Below the pieces are notes generated by a model. That model ran no database searches, was not told the DNA's origin, and worked only from the letters and a program-made list of their open reading frames with translations. From NCBI GenBank assembly GCA_045588245.1, contig JAZNDW010000043.1, forward strand, positions 1-64,000: a DNA stretch of 64,000 nt, given 5' to 3'. The position numbers and the translations under genes are program-made. This DNA is from DTU064 sp045588245. Its GTDB lineage: Bacteria > Bacillota > Clostridia > Oscillospirales > CAG-272. This document shows positions 33,883 through 43,639 of the stretch, piece after piece. The first letter of the stretch is position 1; each line of letters opens with the position of its first letter.

Positions 33883-36800
33883 ATGAAAAGAACGGGAATT
33901 ATTGGGAAAATACTTTGTTTTTCGATGGCGGTCTTGCTTTTGCTGACGGGCTGTACAGAGCCTGCGTCTCCGCTTGACACGGACGGCAGCAGCGAAACTG
34001 ACACGAGTACCTCAGCGGATACGGACGACACGAATGACAATAACGACACAAATGACGAGAAAACAGGACTATATGGGGAGGATGACGATATGTTCACAGG
34101 TGAGATACCTAAAACCGAGATCACGGGTAAATCGTACCGCCTTTGGTATGACGAGCCCGCGGTTAATACGTACGACGGCTGGGAGAGCAGATCGCTTCCC
34201 GTCGGCAACAGCAACATCGGCGGCAACGTTTTCGGCAGATACGATAAGGAGCGCATAACGCTTAATGAAAAAACGTTTTGGACGGGAGGACCGTCTGCGA
34301 GCCGCCCCAACTATAACGGCGGAAATATCGTTTCAAACGGCAAGTACGGCGAAACGCTTGCCGAAGTACAGCGCCTTTTCCTTGAGGGGAAGATATCGGA
34401 AGGTGAAAAGCTTTGCGAAAAGCTCGTCGGCACGTGGGACGGCTATGGCGGATATCAGCTCTTCGGAAATCTGTATCTTGACTTCGGTAACGTAAAATCG
34501 TCCGATGTTTCGGACTATATCCGTGAGCTTGATTTGAAAACGGGCATCGCTTCCGTATCGTACAGCGTTGACGGAACGAAGTACGAGCGCGAGGTGTTCA
34601 CAAGCTATCCTGACAACGTAATGGTTATTCATCTGACGGCAACAGGAGAGGGAAAACTCAATTTTACCGTTTCGATCGAGCCTGAAAACGATTCGACCGC
34701 TCCCCGCCAGACAAGCGTTAAGGCAGAGGGACGTGACATTATATATAACGGAAAGCTTAACGATAACGGACTTCGTTACAGCGCGTTTTTGACCGTCGAT
34801 ACCGACGCTGACGGCGTCACCGAGGCGAAGGGGAAAAAGCTTAACGTTTCGGACGCATCCGAGGTGACGATCATCCTTTCGATGGTGACGGATTATGCAA
34901 ACGATTATCCCGAATACCGTACGGGCGAATCGGCGGATGAGCTTTCCGCACGTGTTCGTGAAACGGTTGAGGCTGCAGACAAAAAAGGATACGCCGCGCT
35001 TCGCGGATTGCACTTAGCAGATATGTGGGAAATGATCGGACGTGTTGAGCTTGATCTTGGCGGCGAGGTGTCCGACAAGACGACGGACGGCCTTTTGAGC
35101 GCATACAAAAGCGGAACGTTACATCAGGGCGAAAAATCGTATCTTGAAGAGCTTTTATACGGATACGGCAGATATTTGCTCGTATCGTCTTCACGCGTAG
35201 AAACGCTGCCTGCGAACCTGCAGGGAATATGGGTTGGCAAAAACGGCAGCGCATGGAGCTCCGACTATCATATAAACGTCAATTTGCAGATGAATTATTG
35301 GCACGCATACAGCACGAATCTGGCGGAATGTGCGGAGCCACTGATCGATTACGTTGACGGATTGCGTGAGCCCGGCCGTGTGACGGCGGAGATATATTTC
35401 GGCATCAAATCAGACGAAGAGAACCCCGAAAACGGCTTCACGGCGAATACGCAGACGACACCGTTCGGCTGGACTTGTCCCGGCTGGAGCTTTGACTGGG
35501 GATGGTCGCCTGCGGCGGTTCCGTGGATCATTCAAAACGTGTGGGAATACTATGAATACACGCTTGACGAAGAAATGCTCAAGGAGCGCATCTATCCGAT
35601 AATGAAAGAACAGACTGTATTTTACAGTCAGATATTGGTTGAGGACGAAAACGGAGAGCTTATTTCAACTCCGTCGTATTCTCCCGAACACGGACCGAGA
35701 ACGAACGGCAACACATACGAGCAGACGCTCGTATGGCAGCTCTTTATCGATACGATAAAGGCGGCGAAGATCGTCGGTGAGGACGAGTCTTTGATCGCCG
35801 AGTGGCAGGATATCCTTGACCGTCTGAAGTCTCCGATCGAAGTCGGAGATTCGGGACAGATCAAGGAATGGTACCACGAAACTTATCTCGGAAGCATTAA
35901 AAACGCGGAAAATAACAGCCACAGACACCTCTCGCATTTGCTCGGTCTATATCCGGGTGATCTTATCTCCGAGGAAACACCCGAATGGTTCGATGCCGCA
36001 AGAGTGTCGCTCGACGCAAGAGTTGATGAATCAACGGGCTGGGCTATGGGACAGCGTATCAATACGTGGGCGCGTCTCGGCGACGGCGAAATGGTATATA
36101 AGCTGATCGGGCTGCTGTTCAAAAACGGCATACTCGATAATCTTTGGGATACGCATCCGCCTTTCCAGATCGACGGCAACTTCGGCTACACGGCAGGCGT
36201 TACCGAGTCTTTGATGCAGAGCAACATGGGATATATCAAACTGTTGCCGGCGCTTCCGGACGAATGGGCGGACGGCAGTGTCAGCGGACTTGTTGCAAGA
36301 GGCAACTTTGAAGTTTCGATGACATGGACTGATAAAGTCGTCACGCAGGCAACGGTAAAATCGAACGTTGGCGGCGAGTGTGTGCTTGACTTTGAAGCAG
36401 GAAATGTAACGATCGTAGATTCCGACGGCAATACGGTTGCATTCACCGTTACCGAGGGCGGCAGATTCAGATTTGATACGACGGCGGGTGAAACCTATAC
36501 CGTAACAAACCTGTTCGCGTTGTCGGCTCCCGTAAACTTTACGGCTGACCGCATTTCGTCATCCGATGTGTCACTTTCATGGGGTGCGCTTGACGGCGCT
36601 GACGAATACGTCGTATACCGCAGCACTAACGGCGGCGAATTTGTAAAGATATTTGTAACAGAAAGCACAAGTGCCGAGGACACCGACGCTGCAACGGAGC
36701 TTGCGACGGACGTTTATACATACAAGGTAGCGGCGGTAACTGCTAACGGTGAGGTGGGACGTTTTTCGTTTGAAGCTTCGGTCAGAGGCGCAGAAAATGA

Positions 36801-37182
36801 AACCGTTGACAGCTCTGATCTGCGAATAACGTACGGCGGCTCATGGACGGTATTTTACGAAGATGACCACTACGAGAGCACAAACCAATGCTCATGGACA
36901 CCCGGTTCAACGGCTGAATTTACCTTCACGGGAACGGGAATCGAGCTGTATTCTGTAGCAAAGCCGAACTATAATGCGCTGAAGATCACCATTGACGGTG
37001 TTCAGTACGAGGAATACTACTCCGTTCGTGCGGAGAAGGTGACGCCGAACACGCTCGTCTTCTCAAAACTTGATCTGCCGTTTGGTGAGCATACGATCAG
37101 GATCGAGGTTATGTCTGAAAAGGTGACTGCCGCAAACGATCACAGCGTTTCGATCGACTATTTCAAGGTGTACGCCGAATAA
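33883..37182 (+). CDS. GH95 family glycosidase lipoprotein (alpha-fucosidase type)
   Basis: A 1099-aa secreted lipoprotein (signal ending LLTGC, then a Thr/Asp/Asn linker). The start of the enzyme, LWYDEPAVNTYDGWESRSLPVGNSNIGGNVFG, NEKTFWTGGPS, NLQGIWVGKNGSAWSSDYHINVNLQMNYWHA, and SYSPEHGPRTNGNTYEQTL are signatures of GH95, inverting alpha-1,2-L-fucosidases (some act on galactose). The catalytic region spans ~85-870. A fibronectin-III-like module (~882-965) and a C-terminal beta-sandwich, probably carbohydrate binding (~985-1099), follow. The SD GGGGGGG precedes ATG 33883. It probably releases fucose from host or plant glycans at the cell surface. Confidence 0.9.
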   Translation: MKRTGIIGKILCFSMAVLLLLTGCTEPASPLDTDGSSETDTSTSADTDDTNDNNDTNDEKTGLYGEDDDMFTGEIPKTEITGKSYRLWYDEPAVNTYDGWESRSLPVGNSNIGGNVFGRYDKERITLNEKTFWTGGPSASRPNYNGGNIVSNGKYGETLAEVQRLFLEGKISEGEKLCEKLVGTWDGYGGYQLFGNLYLDFGNVKSSDVSDYIRELDLKTGIASVSYSVDGTKYEREVFTSYPDNVMVIHLTATGEGKLNFTVSIEPENDSTAPRQTSVKAEGRDIIYNGKLNDNGLRYSAFLTVDTDADGVTEAKGKKLNVSDASEVTIILSMVTDYANDYPEYRTGESADELSARVRETVEAADKKGYAALRGLHLADMWEMIGRVELDLGGEVSDKTTDGLLSAYKSGTLHQGEKSYLEELLYGYGRYLLVSSSRVETLPANLQGIWVGKNGSAWSSDYHINVNLQMNYWHAYSTNLAECAEPLIDYVDGLREPGRVTAEIYFGIKSDEENPENGFTANTQTTPFGWTCPGWSFDWGWSPAAVPWIIQNVWEYYEYTLDEEMLKERIYPIMKEQTVFYSQILVEDENGELISTPSYSPEHGPRTNGNTYEQTLVWQLFIDTIKAAKIVGEDESLIAEWQDILDRLKSPIEVGDSGQIKEWYHETYLGSIKNAENNSHRHLSHLLGLYPGDLISEETPEWFDAARVSLDARVDESTGWAMGQRINTWARLGDGEMVYKLIGLLFKNGILDNLWDTHPPFQIDGNFGYTAGVTESLMQSNMGYIKLLPALPDEWADGSVSGLVARGNFEVSMTWTDKVVTQATVKSNVGGECVLDFEAGNVTIVDSDGNTVAFTVTEGGRFRFDTTAGETYTVTNLFALSAPVNFTADRISSSDVSLSWGALDGADEYVVYRSTNGGEFVKIFVTESTSAEDTDAATELATDVYTYKVAAVTANGEVGRFSFEASVRGAENETVDSSDLRITYGGSWTVFYEDDHYESTNQCSWTPGSTAEFTFTGTGIELYSVAKPNYNALKITIDGVQYEEYYSVRAEKVTPNTLVFSKLDLPFGEHTIRIEVMSEKVTAANDHSVSIDYFKVYAE

Positions 37183-37191
37183 AGAACAACG

Positions 37192-37239
37192 AAAAAGTCA
37201 AAGACACTTCGCTTTTGAAGTTGTCTTTGACTTTTTATT
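37192..37239 (+). terminator. Terminator after the GH95 gene
   Basis: AAAAAGTCAAAGACA / TGTCTTTGACTTTTT, a 15-bp stem with T-run. Confidence 0.92.
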
Positions 37240-37260
37240 ATCCATAAATCACGTTTCCCC

Positions 37261-37289
37261 TTGCCGATATAATGATAATATGGTAAAAT
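37261..37289 (+). promoter_or_regulatory. Promoter of the envelope operon
   Basis: TTGCCG (37261-37266) and TAAAAT (37284-37289), 17-bp spacer. Confidence 0.55.
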
Positions 37290-37325
37290 GATGTTATAAA
37301 CTATCCTATAAAGGTGCGTTTTGTT

Positions 37326-37991
37326 ATGAAACCCATAAAACTTCAAAGGAAAACAATAATTATCATTTCGGCGGTCATAATGGCGTTTCTCATCGCCGCC
37401 GTCGGATATGTGTTTATAATCAATACGGTCGTAATAAATGCCGCAGAGAACAAGATCGTTCTTATAACCGACGCGGCGAATTCGATCGATGCGGACTGCA
37501 TTCTCGTGCTCGGCGCAGGCGTGCGTGACAACGACACGCCGTCGGATATGCTCCGTGACAGACTTGACGTCGGAATTGAGCTTTATTTCCTCGGTGCCGC
37601 TGAAAAGCTGCTTTTAACGGGAGATAACTCCCGTCAAGAGTACGACGAGGTCACCGTTATGGAAAAATACTGCATTGCGGCAGGCGTTCCCGAAGAGGCG
37701 ATAGTCTGCGACTATGCGGGATTTTCAACATACGAAAGCCTTTACCGCGCACGGGATATTTTCTGTGCGGAGAAGCTTATCATCGTAACGCAAGAGTATC
37801 ATTTGTACCGCTCGATATACGTCGCGGAGGCGCTTGGACTTGAGGCTGTCGGCGTGTCATCGTCGCTTTACAATTATGCCGGGCAGACGTACCGCGACCT
37901 GCGCGAGATCGCGGCGCGCAACAAAGATTTTTTATATACGATATTCATGCCGAAACCGACTTATCTCGGAGAACAAATACCGATAAAATAA
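37326..37991 (+). CDS. SanA/YdcF-like DUF218 membrane protein
   Basis: A 221-aa protein with one N-terminal transmembrane helix and a DUF218 domain outside: DADCILVLGAGVRDNDTPSDMLRDRLDVG, LLLTGDNSRQEYDEVTVMEKY, FSTYESLYRARDIF, IIVTQEYHLYRSIYVAEALGLEAVGV. SanA-type proteins affect envelope permeability to vancomycin; the enzymatic role is unclear. ATG 37326 has an AAAGGTG SD; GTG 37314 overlaps it. First gene of a four-gene envelope operon with short gaps (42, 34, 11 nt). Confidence 0.88.
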   Translation: MKPIKLQRKTIIIISAVIMAFLIAAVGYVFIINTVVINAAENKIVLITDAANSIDADCILVLGAGVRDNDTPSDMLRDRLDVGIELYFLGAAEKLLLTGDNSRQEYDEVTVMEKYCIAAGVPEEAIVCDYAGFSTYESLYRARDIFCAEKLIIVTQEYHLYRSIYVAEALGLEAVGVSSSLYNYAGQTYRDLREIAARNKDFLYTIFMPKPTYLGEQIPIK

Positions 37992-38033
37992 GCTCTTTAT
38001 AGACTACTTCTCTCTATATAAGGACATAAAACT

Positions 38034-39425
38034 ATGTTTGACAGTTTATTCGAAAACGAGAAATATTCCCGAATATATTCAACGATACTTTTGGCTTTTG
38101 CCGCCGTGATCGTTTTATTGAATCAGGAGGTGAACGGTGCCGTTCTCTTTTTGCTGATCACGTCGGCGGCTCTCATCGTATCGTCAAGGCTTACGGACGC
38201 AATGCTGCCTGCTATGCTGTTGGCTGTATTCGTTACAAGATGCTACGATTCGGCGGACGTTTTTATGGCGAGAGCGTGGGCAGCGGCCCCCGCCGTTTTC
38301 GCCGTCATTTTCCATTTCGTCCAATATAAGAAAAAGCTCAGGCTCGGCAGATCATTTTACGGACTTTGCGCCGTGACGGTCGCCGTCACACTTGGCGGCC
38401 TCGGCACGATTCCGACATCCGACTATTTTTATCCTACGGCGCTTTTTTACGTTTTCGGACTCGGCGCGGGAATGGTACTGTTTTACCTTTTGGTCAAGTC
38501 ACAGCTTCACGAAAATTCTGCACGTGAAATAGCAAAGATCATGTATGCTGTCGGCATTTTAGCTTCCTTTTGCGTCATCCGTTTTTATGCGACAGGTTGG
38601 GAAAGCTTTATAGAGGCGAAAAAATTCATATATTTTCAGTCGAGCAACAATCTGTCCACTTTTTTAATGCTCGCGATGCCTTTCCCGATGTATTTTGCAT
38701 CGAAGCGACAGGTTCATCTGCTGTCTGTGATTTTGATGTACGTATGCACGGTATTCACCGGCTCACGCGGCGGAATTTTTATGGGAACAGTCGAATTTGT
38801 GATAATTCTTTTTGCGTATGCGTTTTTCTATCGCAGAATCCGCGTGAGAAGATATTTCTATTTGGGGTTCATACTTGTGTTCGTGGTAGTAATGATCTTT
38901 GCTATGCCGACTATTATGAAATTAAGCGGCGTGAAGATCGATCTCGGTGACGTTGGCGGTCACGGACACGGACAGGAAGCGACCTTTATGGATTATGTCG
39001 AAAAGCTGAAGGCGTATCTACTCAAAAAAGAAACGAGAGCACAGCTTCTTGACAGAATGTTCGGAGATTTTACAGCGAATCCGATATTCGGCGTCGGCAT
39101 CGGTTATACGGGAAACTCGGATATTTATTCTCCCGTCAAGGGCGCTATGAATTGGTATCACATGTGGCTGGCGCAGGTTATCGGCGGTCTCGGAGTCGTC
39201 GGAATTATCGCGTATTTTTATCAGCTTTATGAGCGGATCAAGATATTTTTCAAAAACAAGAACCTGCTGCATATGACTTTCCTTTTGTCGTATATTGGAC
39301 TTTTTTTGATGTCGCAGGTCAATCCGGGCGAGTTCTGTCCGATGCCGTATGCGGCGCTCGCTGTAACGTATTTTTTACTGATGGAGGAAGATATTGCGCT
39401 GCCGAAGCGCGCAAGTGACGAATAA
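38034..39425 (+). CDS. O-antigen ligase/polymerase-like membrane protein
   Basis: A 463-aa protein with about 11-12 hydrophobic segments. The region NLSTFLMLAMPFPMYF...YVCTVFTGSRGGIFMGTVEFVIILFAYAFF and the large extracytoplasmic loop before NPIFGVGIGYTGNS are as in Wzy/WaaL-type O-antigen ligases (PF04932-like), which join or polymerise glycans on the outer face. The TGSRGG motif is the strongest sign. AAGGACA SD. Substrate unknown. A separate polysaccharide locus at 59040-64000 has two more distant proteins of this class. Confidence 0.82.
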   Translation: MFDSLFENEKYSRIYSTILLAFAAVIVLLNQEVNGAVLFLLITSAALIVSSRLTDAMLPAMLLAVFVTRCYDSADVFMARAWAAAPAVFAVIFHFVQYKKKLRLGRSFYGLCAVTVAVTLGGLGTIPTSDYFYPTALFYVFGLGAGMVLFYLLVKSQLHENSAREIAKIMYAVGILASFCVIRFYATGWESFIEAKKFIYFQSSNNLSTFLMLAMPFPMYFASKRQVHLLSVILMYVCTVFTGSRGGIFMGTVEFVIILFAYAFFYRRIRVRRYFYLGFILVFVVVMIFAMPTIMKLSGVKIDLGDVGGHGHGQEATFMDYVEKLKAYLLKKETRAQLLDRMFGDFTANPIFGVGIGYTGNSDIYSPVKGAMNWYHMWLAQVIGGLGVVGIIAYFYQLYERIKIFFKNKNLLHMTFLLSYIGLFLMSQVNPGEFCPMPYAALAVTYFLLMEEDIALPKRASDE

Positions 39426-39459
39426 CAAAAAATAAACACAGTACACGAAAGGGAAAGCT

Positions 39460-40287
39460 ATGGAGAACATGAAAAAGCCTGTCAAACGTTCGTCGCTCCG
39501 CATTTCACTCGGTGCGGCATACTACGGAACGAAAAGACGACTGCTATGGATCCGCAAACGAAAGATGTTTGCCGCCGAAAGGCGGGACGAGCTTTTACCT
39601 TTCGCGTATTTTTCTCATAAGTCGCTATTGCGGCGGCGTCTTAAAGATGTCGATATGTGGATGCAGGAAAATAAGATCACAAATCTGAAGCTTGCAACAG
39701 CCAAGATCAACGGGATCATCCTTCATCCGGGGGAGGTTTTCAGCTATTGGCGTCTGATCGGAAAGCCGACCAAAAATAAAGGATACCTTGAAGGAATGAT
39801 TCTGCGAAACGGCGCCTTTTCCGCGGGAGTCGGCGGCGGTTTGTGTCAGCTTTCCAATCTGATATTTTGGATGACGGTACATACTCCGCTGACCGTTATC
39901 GAGCGGCACCGTCACGGCTACGATGTTTTCCCCGATTCAAACAGAACACAGCCGTTTGCAAGCGGTGCGACTTGCTCGTATCCGCACATTGACTTGATGA
40001 TACGGAACGACACGCAGGATGACTATCAGCTGTTGGTCAATGTCGGAGACGAATATCTTCACGGCGAATGGCGCGTATCCTCCGAGCCGATCTACAGATA
40101 TGAGATCGTCGAACGTAATCACGAAATGCGTTCTCAGTACTGGGGTGGATATACGCGCCATAACGAGCTTTATCAGCAGATGTACTCGCCTGACGGAGAG
40201 CTGTTAGATGAACACCTACTTCTGCGAAATTCAGCGGTAATGATGTATTCACCGTTTTTGCCGGAATGCGCGCAGGACAATAAATAA
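39460..40287 (+). CDS. VanW family protein
   Basis: A 275-aa protein with the VanW core: KLATAKINGIILHPGEVFSYWRLIGKPTKNKGYLEGMILRNGAFSAGVGGGLCQLSNLIFWM, then ERHRHGYDVFPDSNRTQPFASGATCSYPHIDLMIRND. VanW occurs in some vancomycin-resistance clusters and widely in Firmicutes; its role is unknown but envelope-linked. There is no signal peptide or transmembrane helix. Third in the operon. No vanHAX-type genes are present, so this is not evidence of resistance. Confidence 0.9.
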   Translation: MENMKKPVKRSSLRISLGAAYYGTKRRLLWIRKRKMFAAERRDELLPFAYFSHKSLLRRRLKDVDMWMQENKITNLKLATAKINGIILHPGEVFSYWRLIGKPTKNKGYLEGMILRNGAFSAGVGGGLCQLSNLIFWMTVHTPLTVIERHRHGYDVFPDSNRTQPFASGATCSYPHIDLMIRNDTQDDYQLLVNVGDEYLHGEWRVSSEPIYRYEIVERNHEMRSQYWGGYTRHNELYQQMYSPDGELLDEHLLLRNSAVMMYSPFLPECAQDNK

Positions 40288-40298
40288 AGGGGAGTGTA

Positions 40299-41255
40299 AT
40301 GATGAAACTTATTAAGCTTACGGGAAGCGAACGCGGCGTAGCTCCGCATTTTGCTGCGGACTGGGACGCGCACGGTATCGATTTTTACGAGGACGTTGTG
40401 TACGGTGTCGGCGGCGGACACGATATTTACATGGATCTTATGATCCCGCGTAACGGGGGAACGAACCGTCCTGTAATTATCTGGGTACACGGCGGCGGTT
40501 GGACGTCGGCGGAGCTGACGAAGAAGTACCGCCCGACGCACGCGCTCGTCAGAGCGTGCCTTGACGGTTTCGTCGTCGCAAGCATTGACTACAGACTCGT
40601 GACGGAAGCGCCGTTCCCTGCGCCGATCGAGGACTGTAAATGCGCCGTCCGCTTCATAAAAGCGCACGCGGAAGAGCTTGGTATCGACCCCGAACGAATC
40701 GGAATATGGGGCGAGTCTGCGGGTGGACAGCTTTCCGCACTCGTCGGTGCGTCGTATATGAATCCCGAACTTGAAGGTAACGGCGGATGGGGTGAGTATT
40801 CGAGCCGCGTCAAGGCCGTTTGCGACTGGTATTGCGGCGGCGACATGACGCACATGGGCGCGTACCGCGCACCTGAGGTGCAGGCTCGCGCCGAGGAGCT
40901 TGGAATCAAGCTTTCGGGAATGCCTCGCGGAGCTGCGCCCGGAGGCGAGGGCGACGATGAAGAACACGGATTCGGCAGCCTTATCTTCGGCATGTCAGCG
41001 AAACGCGCATATAAAATGGGAATGGCAATCAGCCCCATATTCTATGTTGATCAGCCGCAGCCTGCATATCTTTTAATGCACGGCGACGAAGACAGACTCG
41101 TACCGATCGAGTTTTCGTATAACTTCAATGACGCGCTGTTGAAATACGGACACGACATCACCTTCGTTATCGTTCCGCGTCAGGGGCACGGATTCTTCCG
41201 CGGCGAAGGGTATTACGATATAATCCTCAATTTCTTCAAAAAACATTTAGGATAA
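40299..41255 (+). CDS. Alpha/beta hydrolase, HSL/BD-FAE-like esterase
   Basis: A 318-aa cytoplasmic hydrolase. The oxyanion motif HGGGW, the nucleophile elbow GESAGG, MHGDEDRLVP with the acid Asp, and QGHGF with the His give a complete triad. The family (acetyl xylan or feruloyl esterase-like, BD-FAE) removes acyl groups from sugars and other esters. The SD GGGGAG lies just before ATG 40299; ATG 40302 is equally possible. Last gene of the operon, ended by the bidirectional terminator at 41263-41297. Substrate unknown. Confidence 0.88.
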   Translation: MMKLIKLTGSERGVAPHFAADWDAHGIDFYEDVVYGVGGGHDIYMDLMIPRNGGTNRPVIIWVHGGGWTSAELTKKYRPTHALVRACLDGFVVASIDYRLVTEAPFPAPIEDCKCAVRFIKAHAEELGIDPERIGIWGESAGGQLSALVGASYMNPELEGNGGWGEYSSRVKAVCDWYCGGDMTHMGAYRAPEVQARAEELGIKLSGMPRGAAPGGEGDDEEHGFGSLIFGMSAKRAYKMGMAISPIFYVDQPQPAYLLMHGDEDRLVPIEFSYNFNDALLKYGHDITFVIVPRQGHGFFRGEGYYDIILNFFKKHLG

Positions 41256-41262
41256 CAGAAAT

Positions 41263-41297
41263 AAAAAAACAGCGTGACTGTGTCACGCTGTTTTTTT
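41263..41297. terminator. Bidirectional terminator
   Basis: ACAGCGTGAC / GTCACGCTGT with A7 before and T7 after; serves the esterase (plus) and lysA (minus). Confidence 0.95.
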
Positions 41298-41302
41298 GTG
41301 TT

Positions 41303-42604
41303 TTATATTATATCGTAGCCGGAAACGTCCTCGACGGTTTCGCGGCGAACAGCAAGTCGAGGCTTGCCGCCGCCGACCATAACGACGGCGGGACGCGGTA
41401 TACGGTTGTAGTTTGATGACATTGAATAGTTGTAAGCACCCGTTGTGGCAACGGTGACTATATCGCCGCGCTTGATATCGGAGGGAAGCGTTACACCCGG
41501 CTGGATTATGTCGCCCGATTCACAGCATTTGCCGACAAGGTCGCAGGTCATGGTATTGTCGGAAGCGATAGCGGGATACACGCTGTATGACGAACGGTAA
41601 AGGGCATAACGGGGATTATCTGTCATGCCGCCGTCAACGGCGACGTAGGATTTGTATCCCGGAATGTGCTTCACGGAGCCGACGGTGTAAAGTGTCATGC
41701 CGGCATCGGCAACGATACTGCGTCCCGGTTCCATTAAGATCTTGAGTGAAGGTACACCGAGCTGATTGCAAACAGCTTTGATGTGATCATGCAGGCGCGA
41801 AATGCTCGCTTCAATATTTATGTACGGGTCGGAGTCAACGTAGCGGACACCGAAGCCGCCGCCGATGTTGAAATATTCAGGATAGTAACCGAGCTCGTCG
41901 CGTATGGAACGGGCAAACTCAAGCATAACGCTTGCGGTGTCGGTGTAGACGGAAGCGTCGTCGTCGAAGACCTGAGAACCGATGTGGCAGTGATAACCGC
42001 AAAGCTCAACAGAAGAACACTCAAGAGCACACTTGACGATGTCCTTCGCCTGTCCTGTTTTGATGGGGGAGCCGAATTTGGAATCGACTTTACCCGTTGC
42101 AACGGCTTCGTAGGTGTGCGGATCGATGCCGGGAGTGATGCGGAGCAGGATCTTTTGCTTTTTGCCGCGGCGGTCAGCCGCATCGGCAAGCGCGTAGAGC
42201 TCGTCTTTGTTATCTACGACGAAATATCCGACGTTTACGTCAAGTGCATATTCAATTTCGGCATCTGTCTTGCTGTTTCCGTGGAAAAATCCGCGTTCCA
42301 TAGGGAAGCCGGCGCGGTGCGCTGTGTGAAGCTCGCCCATCGAAACAAAATCCGCCGACATGCCGATTTTATCGAGAATTTTATAAATATAGCCGAAAGA
42401 TGCGGCTTTTCCTGCGTAAATCGGGTAGCTTCCGTCGCCAAAATAAGACGTCATAGCCCTTTTATAAGTAAGACAATTGTCGATAATTCTCGATTCGTCG
42501 AACAGGTAAAGCGGAGTTCCGAACTCTTTTGCGAGCTCAGCGACGTCTGCGTCGGCGAAATGTAACCGGCTGTCGCCGTCGTAATATACGTTACTGCAAA
42601 TCAT
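41303..42604 (-). CDS. lysA: Diaminopimelate decarboxylase
   Basis: A 433-aa fold-III PLP enzyme that turns meso-DAP into lysine, the last step of the pathway. The PLP lysine region reads YAGKAASFGYIYK (commonly YAxKAN). HCHIGSQVFD, NIGGGFGVRY, EPGRSIVADAG and CCESGDI are all present. The last gene of the dapA-dapB-ddh-lysA operon (minus strand), with a GAGGAG SD before ATG 42604 and a strong terminator after. Controlled by the upstream lysine riboswitch. Confidence 0.95.
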   Translation of the reverse strand: MICSNVYYDGDSRLHFADADVAELAKEFGTPLYLFDESRIIDNCLTYKRAMTSYFGDGSYPIYAGKAASFGYIYKILDKIGMSADFVSMGELHTAHRAGFPMERGFFHGNSKTDAEIEYALDVNVGYFVVDNKDELYALADAADRRGKKQKILLRITPGIDPHTYEAVATGKVDSKFGSPIKTGQAKDIVKCALECSSVELCGYHCHIGSQVFDDDASVYTDTASVMLEFARSIRDELGYYPEYFNIGGGFGVRYVDSDPYINIEASISRLHDHIKAVCNQLGVPSLKILMEPGRSIVADAGMTLYTVGSVKHIPGYKSYVAVDGGMTDNPRYALYRSSYSVYPAIASDNTMTCDLVGKCCESGDIIQPGVTLPSDIKRGDIVTVATTGAYNYSMSSNYNRIPRPAVVMVGGGKPRLAVRRETVEDVSGYDII

Positions 42605-42631
42605 TGTTGATGTGCTCCTCGAAAGTGAAAA

Positions 42632-43615
42632 TCAAAGCATGTGAGCGCGGAGCCAGGCACCGTCGCGGATGGAAAGATCGGCAGGCGCAATATCGAAAAC
42701 GGTACGCGCACCGACTTCTCCGCGCGCGGAGAGGCGGCAGACGGCGCGTGCGTAAGCGACGAGAACGGAGCCCGTAAATTCGGGGTTGGAATCAAGCTTC
42801 AGACTGTATTCGATCGTGTGACGGTGCTCGCGTTCGATCCCCGTTACGCCCGAGCGGATAACGAATCCGCCGTGCGGCAGGGAAGCGTGGTCGCGCAAAA
42901 GCTCCTCGTGGCTGATGAAGTGCACGACCGTGTCGTAATCGGCAAAATAGTTCGGCATCGTGACGATCTCTTGCTCAATGCGCGCTTTGTCTGCGCCGTC
43001 CTCAGCGACGACGAAGCACTCGCGAAGGTGCTTTTGTCTTGCCGTCAGCTCGGGCATGGTGCCCTCGCGCACAGCATTGAGCGCGGACTCGATTGGGATC
43101 GTGTACTGACGCGCATCGACGACACCGTCGGTGCGGCGGATAGCGTCGGAGTGTCCCTGGCTTACGCCGCGTCCCCAGAATGTGTAATCGCGTCCTTCGG
43201 GGAGGATCGCATCGCCGTAAAGGCGTGCGACGGAGAACATACCGGGATCCCAGCCTGCGGAGATGAGGGATACGTTGCCGCCCTCTTTGGCGGCTGCGTC
43301 GACGGCGGCAAAATGCTGCGGAATTGCGGCGTGCGTGTCAAAGCTGTCGATGCAGTTGAAGTATACCGACAGAAAAGGCGTCATCTCGGGCAGGTCCGTC
43401 GCGGATCCGCCGCAGATGATCATAACGTCAATATCGTCTTTATATAAAAGTACGTCGGCTGCGGAAAGCACACGCGCACCCTCGGTGCGGAGAGTAAGAC
43501 TTTCGGGAGGACGGCGGGTGAAAACACCCACGAGCTCCATGTCGGGATTCTGCGCGATTGCGGCTTCAACGCCGCGTCCGAGGTTACCGTAGCCGTATAT
43601 GCCAATTCTTATCAT
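42632..43615 (-). CDS. ddh: meso-Diaminopimelate D-dehydrogenase
   Basis: A 327-aa NADPH enzyme that makes meso-DAP from tetrahydrodipicolinate in one step. The Rossmann start is MIRIGIYGYGNLGRGVEAAI, followed by IDSFDTHAAIPQHF and the substrate-site segment SAGWDPGMFSVARLYGDAILP with TFWGRGVSQGHSDAIRR. ATG 43615 has AAAGG ~10 nt upstream; a TTG at 43639 is a poorer choice. Its place between dapB and lysA shows that this organism uses the dehydrogenase branch rather than, or besides, the acylated branches. 24 nt separate it from dapB. Confidence 0.95.
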   Translation of the reverse strand: MIRIGIYGYGNLGRGVEAAIAQNPDMELVGVFTRRPPESLTLRTEGARVLSAADVLLYKDDIDVMIICGGSATDLPEMTPFLSVYFNCIDSFDTHAAIPQHFAAVDAAAKEGGNVSLISAGWDPGMFSVARLYGDAILPEGRDYTFWGRGVSQGHSDAIRRTDGVVDARQYTIPIESALNAVREGTMPELTARQKHLRECFVVAEDGADKARIEQEIVTMPNYFADYDTVVHFISHEELLRDHASLPHGGFVIRSGVTGIEREHRHTIEYSLKLDSNPEFTGSVLVAYARAVCRLSARGEVGARTVFDIAPADLSIRDGAWLRAHML

Positions 43616-43639
43616 GTTTATGTTGCCTTTCCGTTTCAA

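Noticed and set aside
39460..40287. VanW as evidence of vancomycin resistance
   Set aside because: No ligase, dehydrogenase or dipeptidase genes of a van cluster are present; VanW is widespread in Firmicutes.
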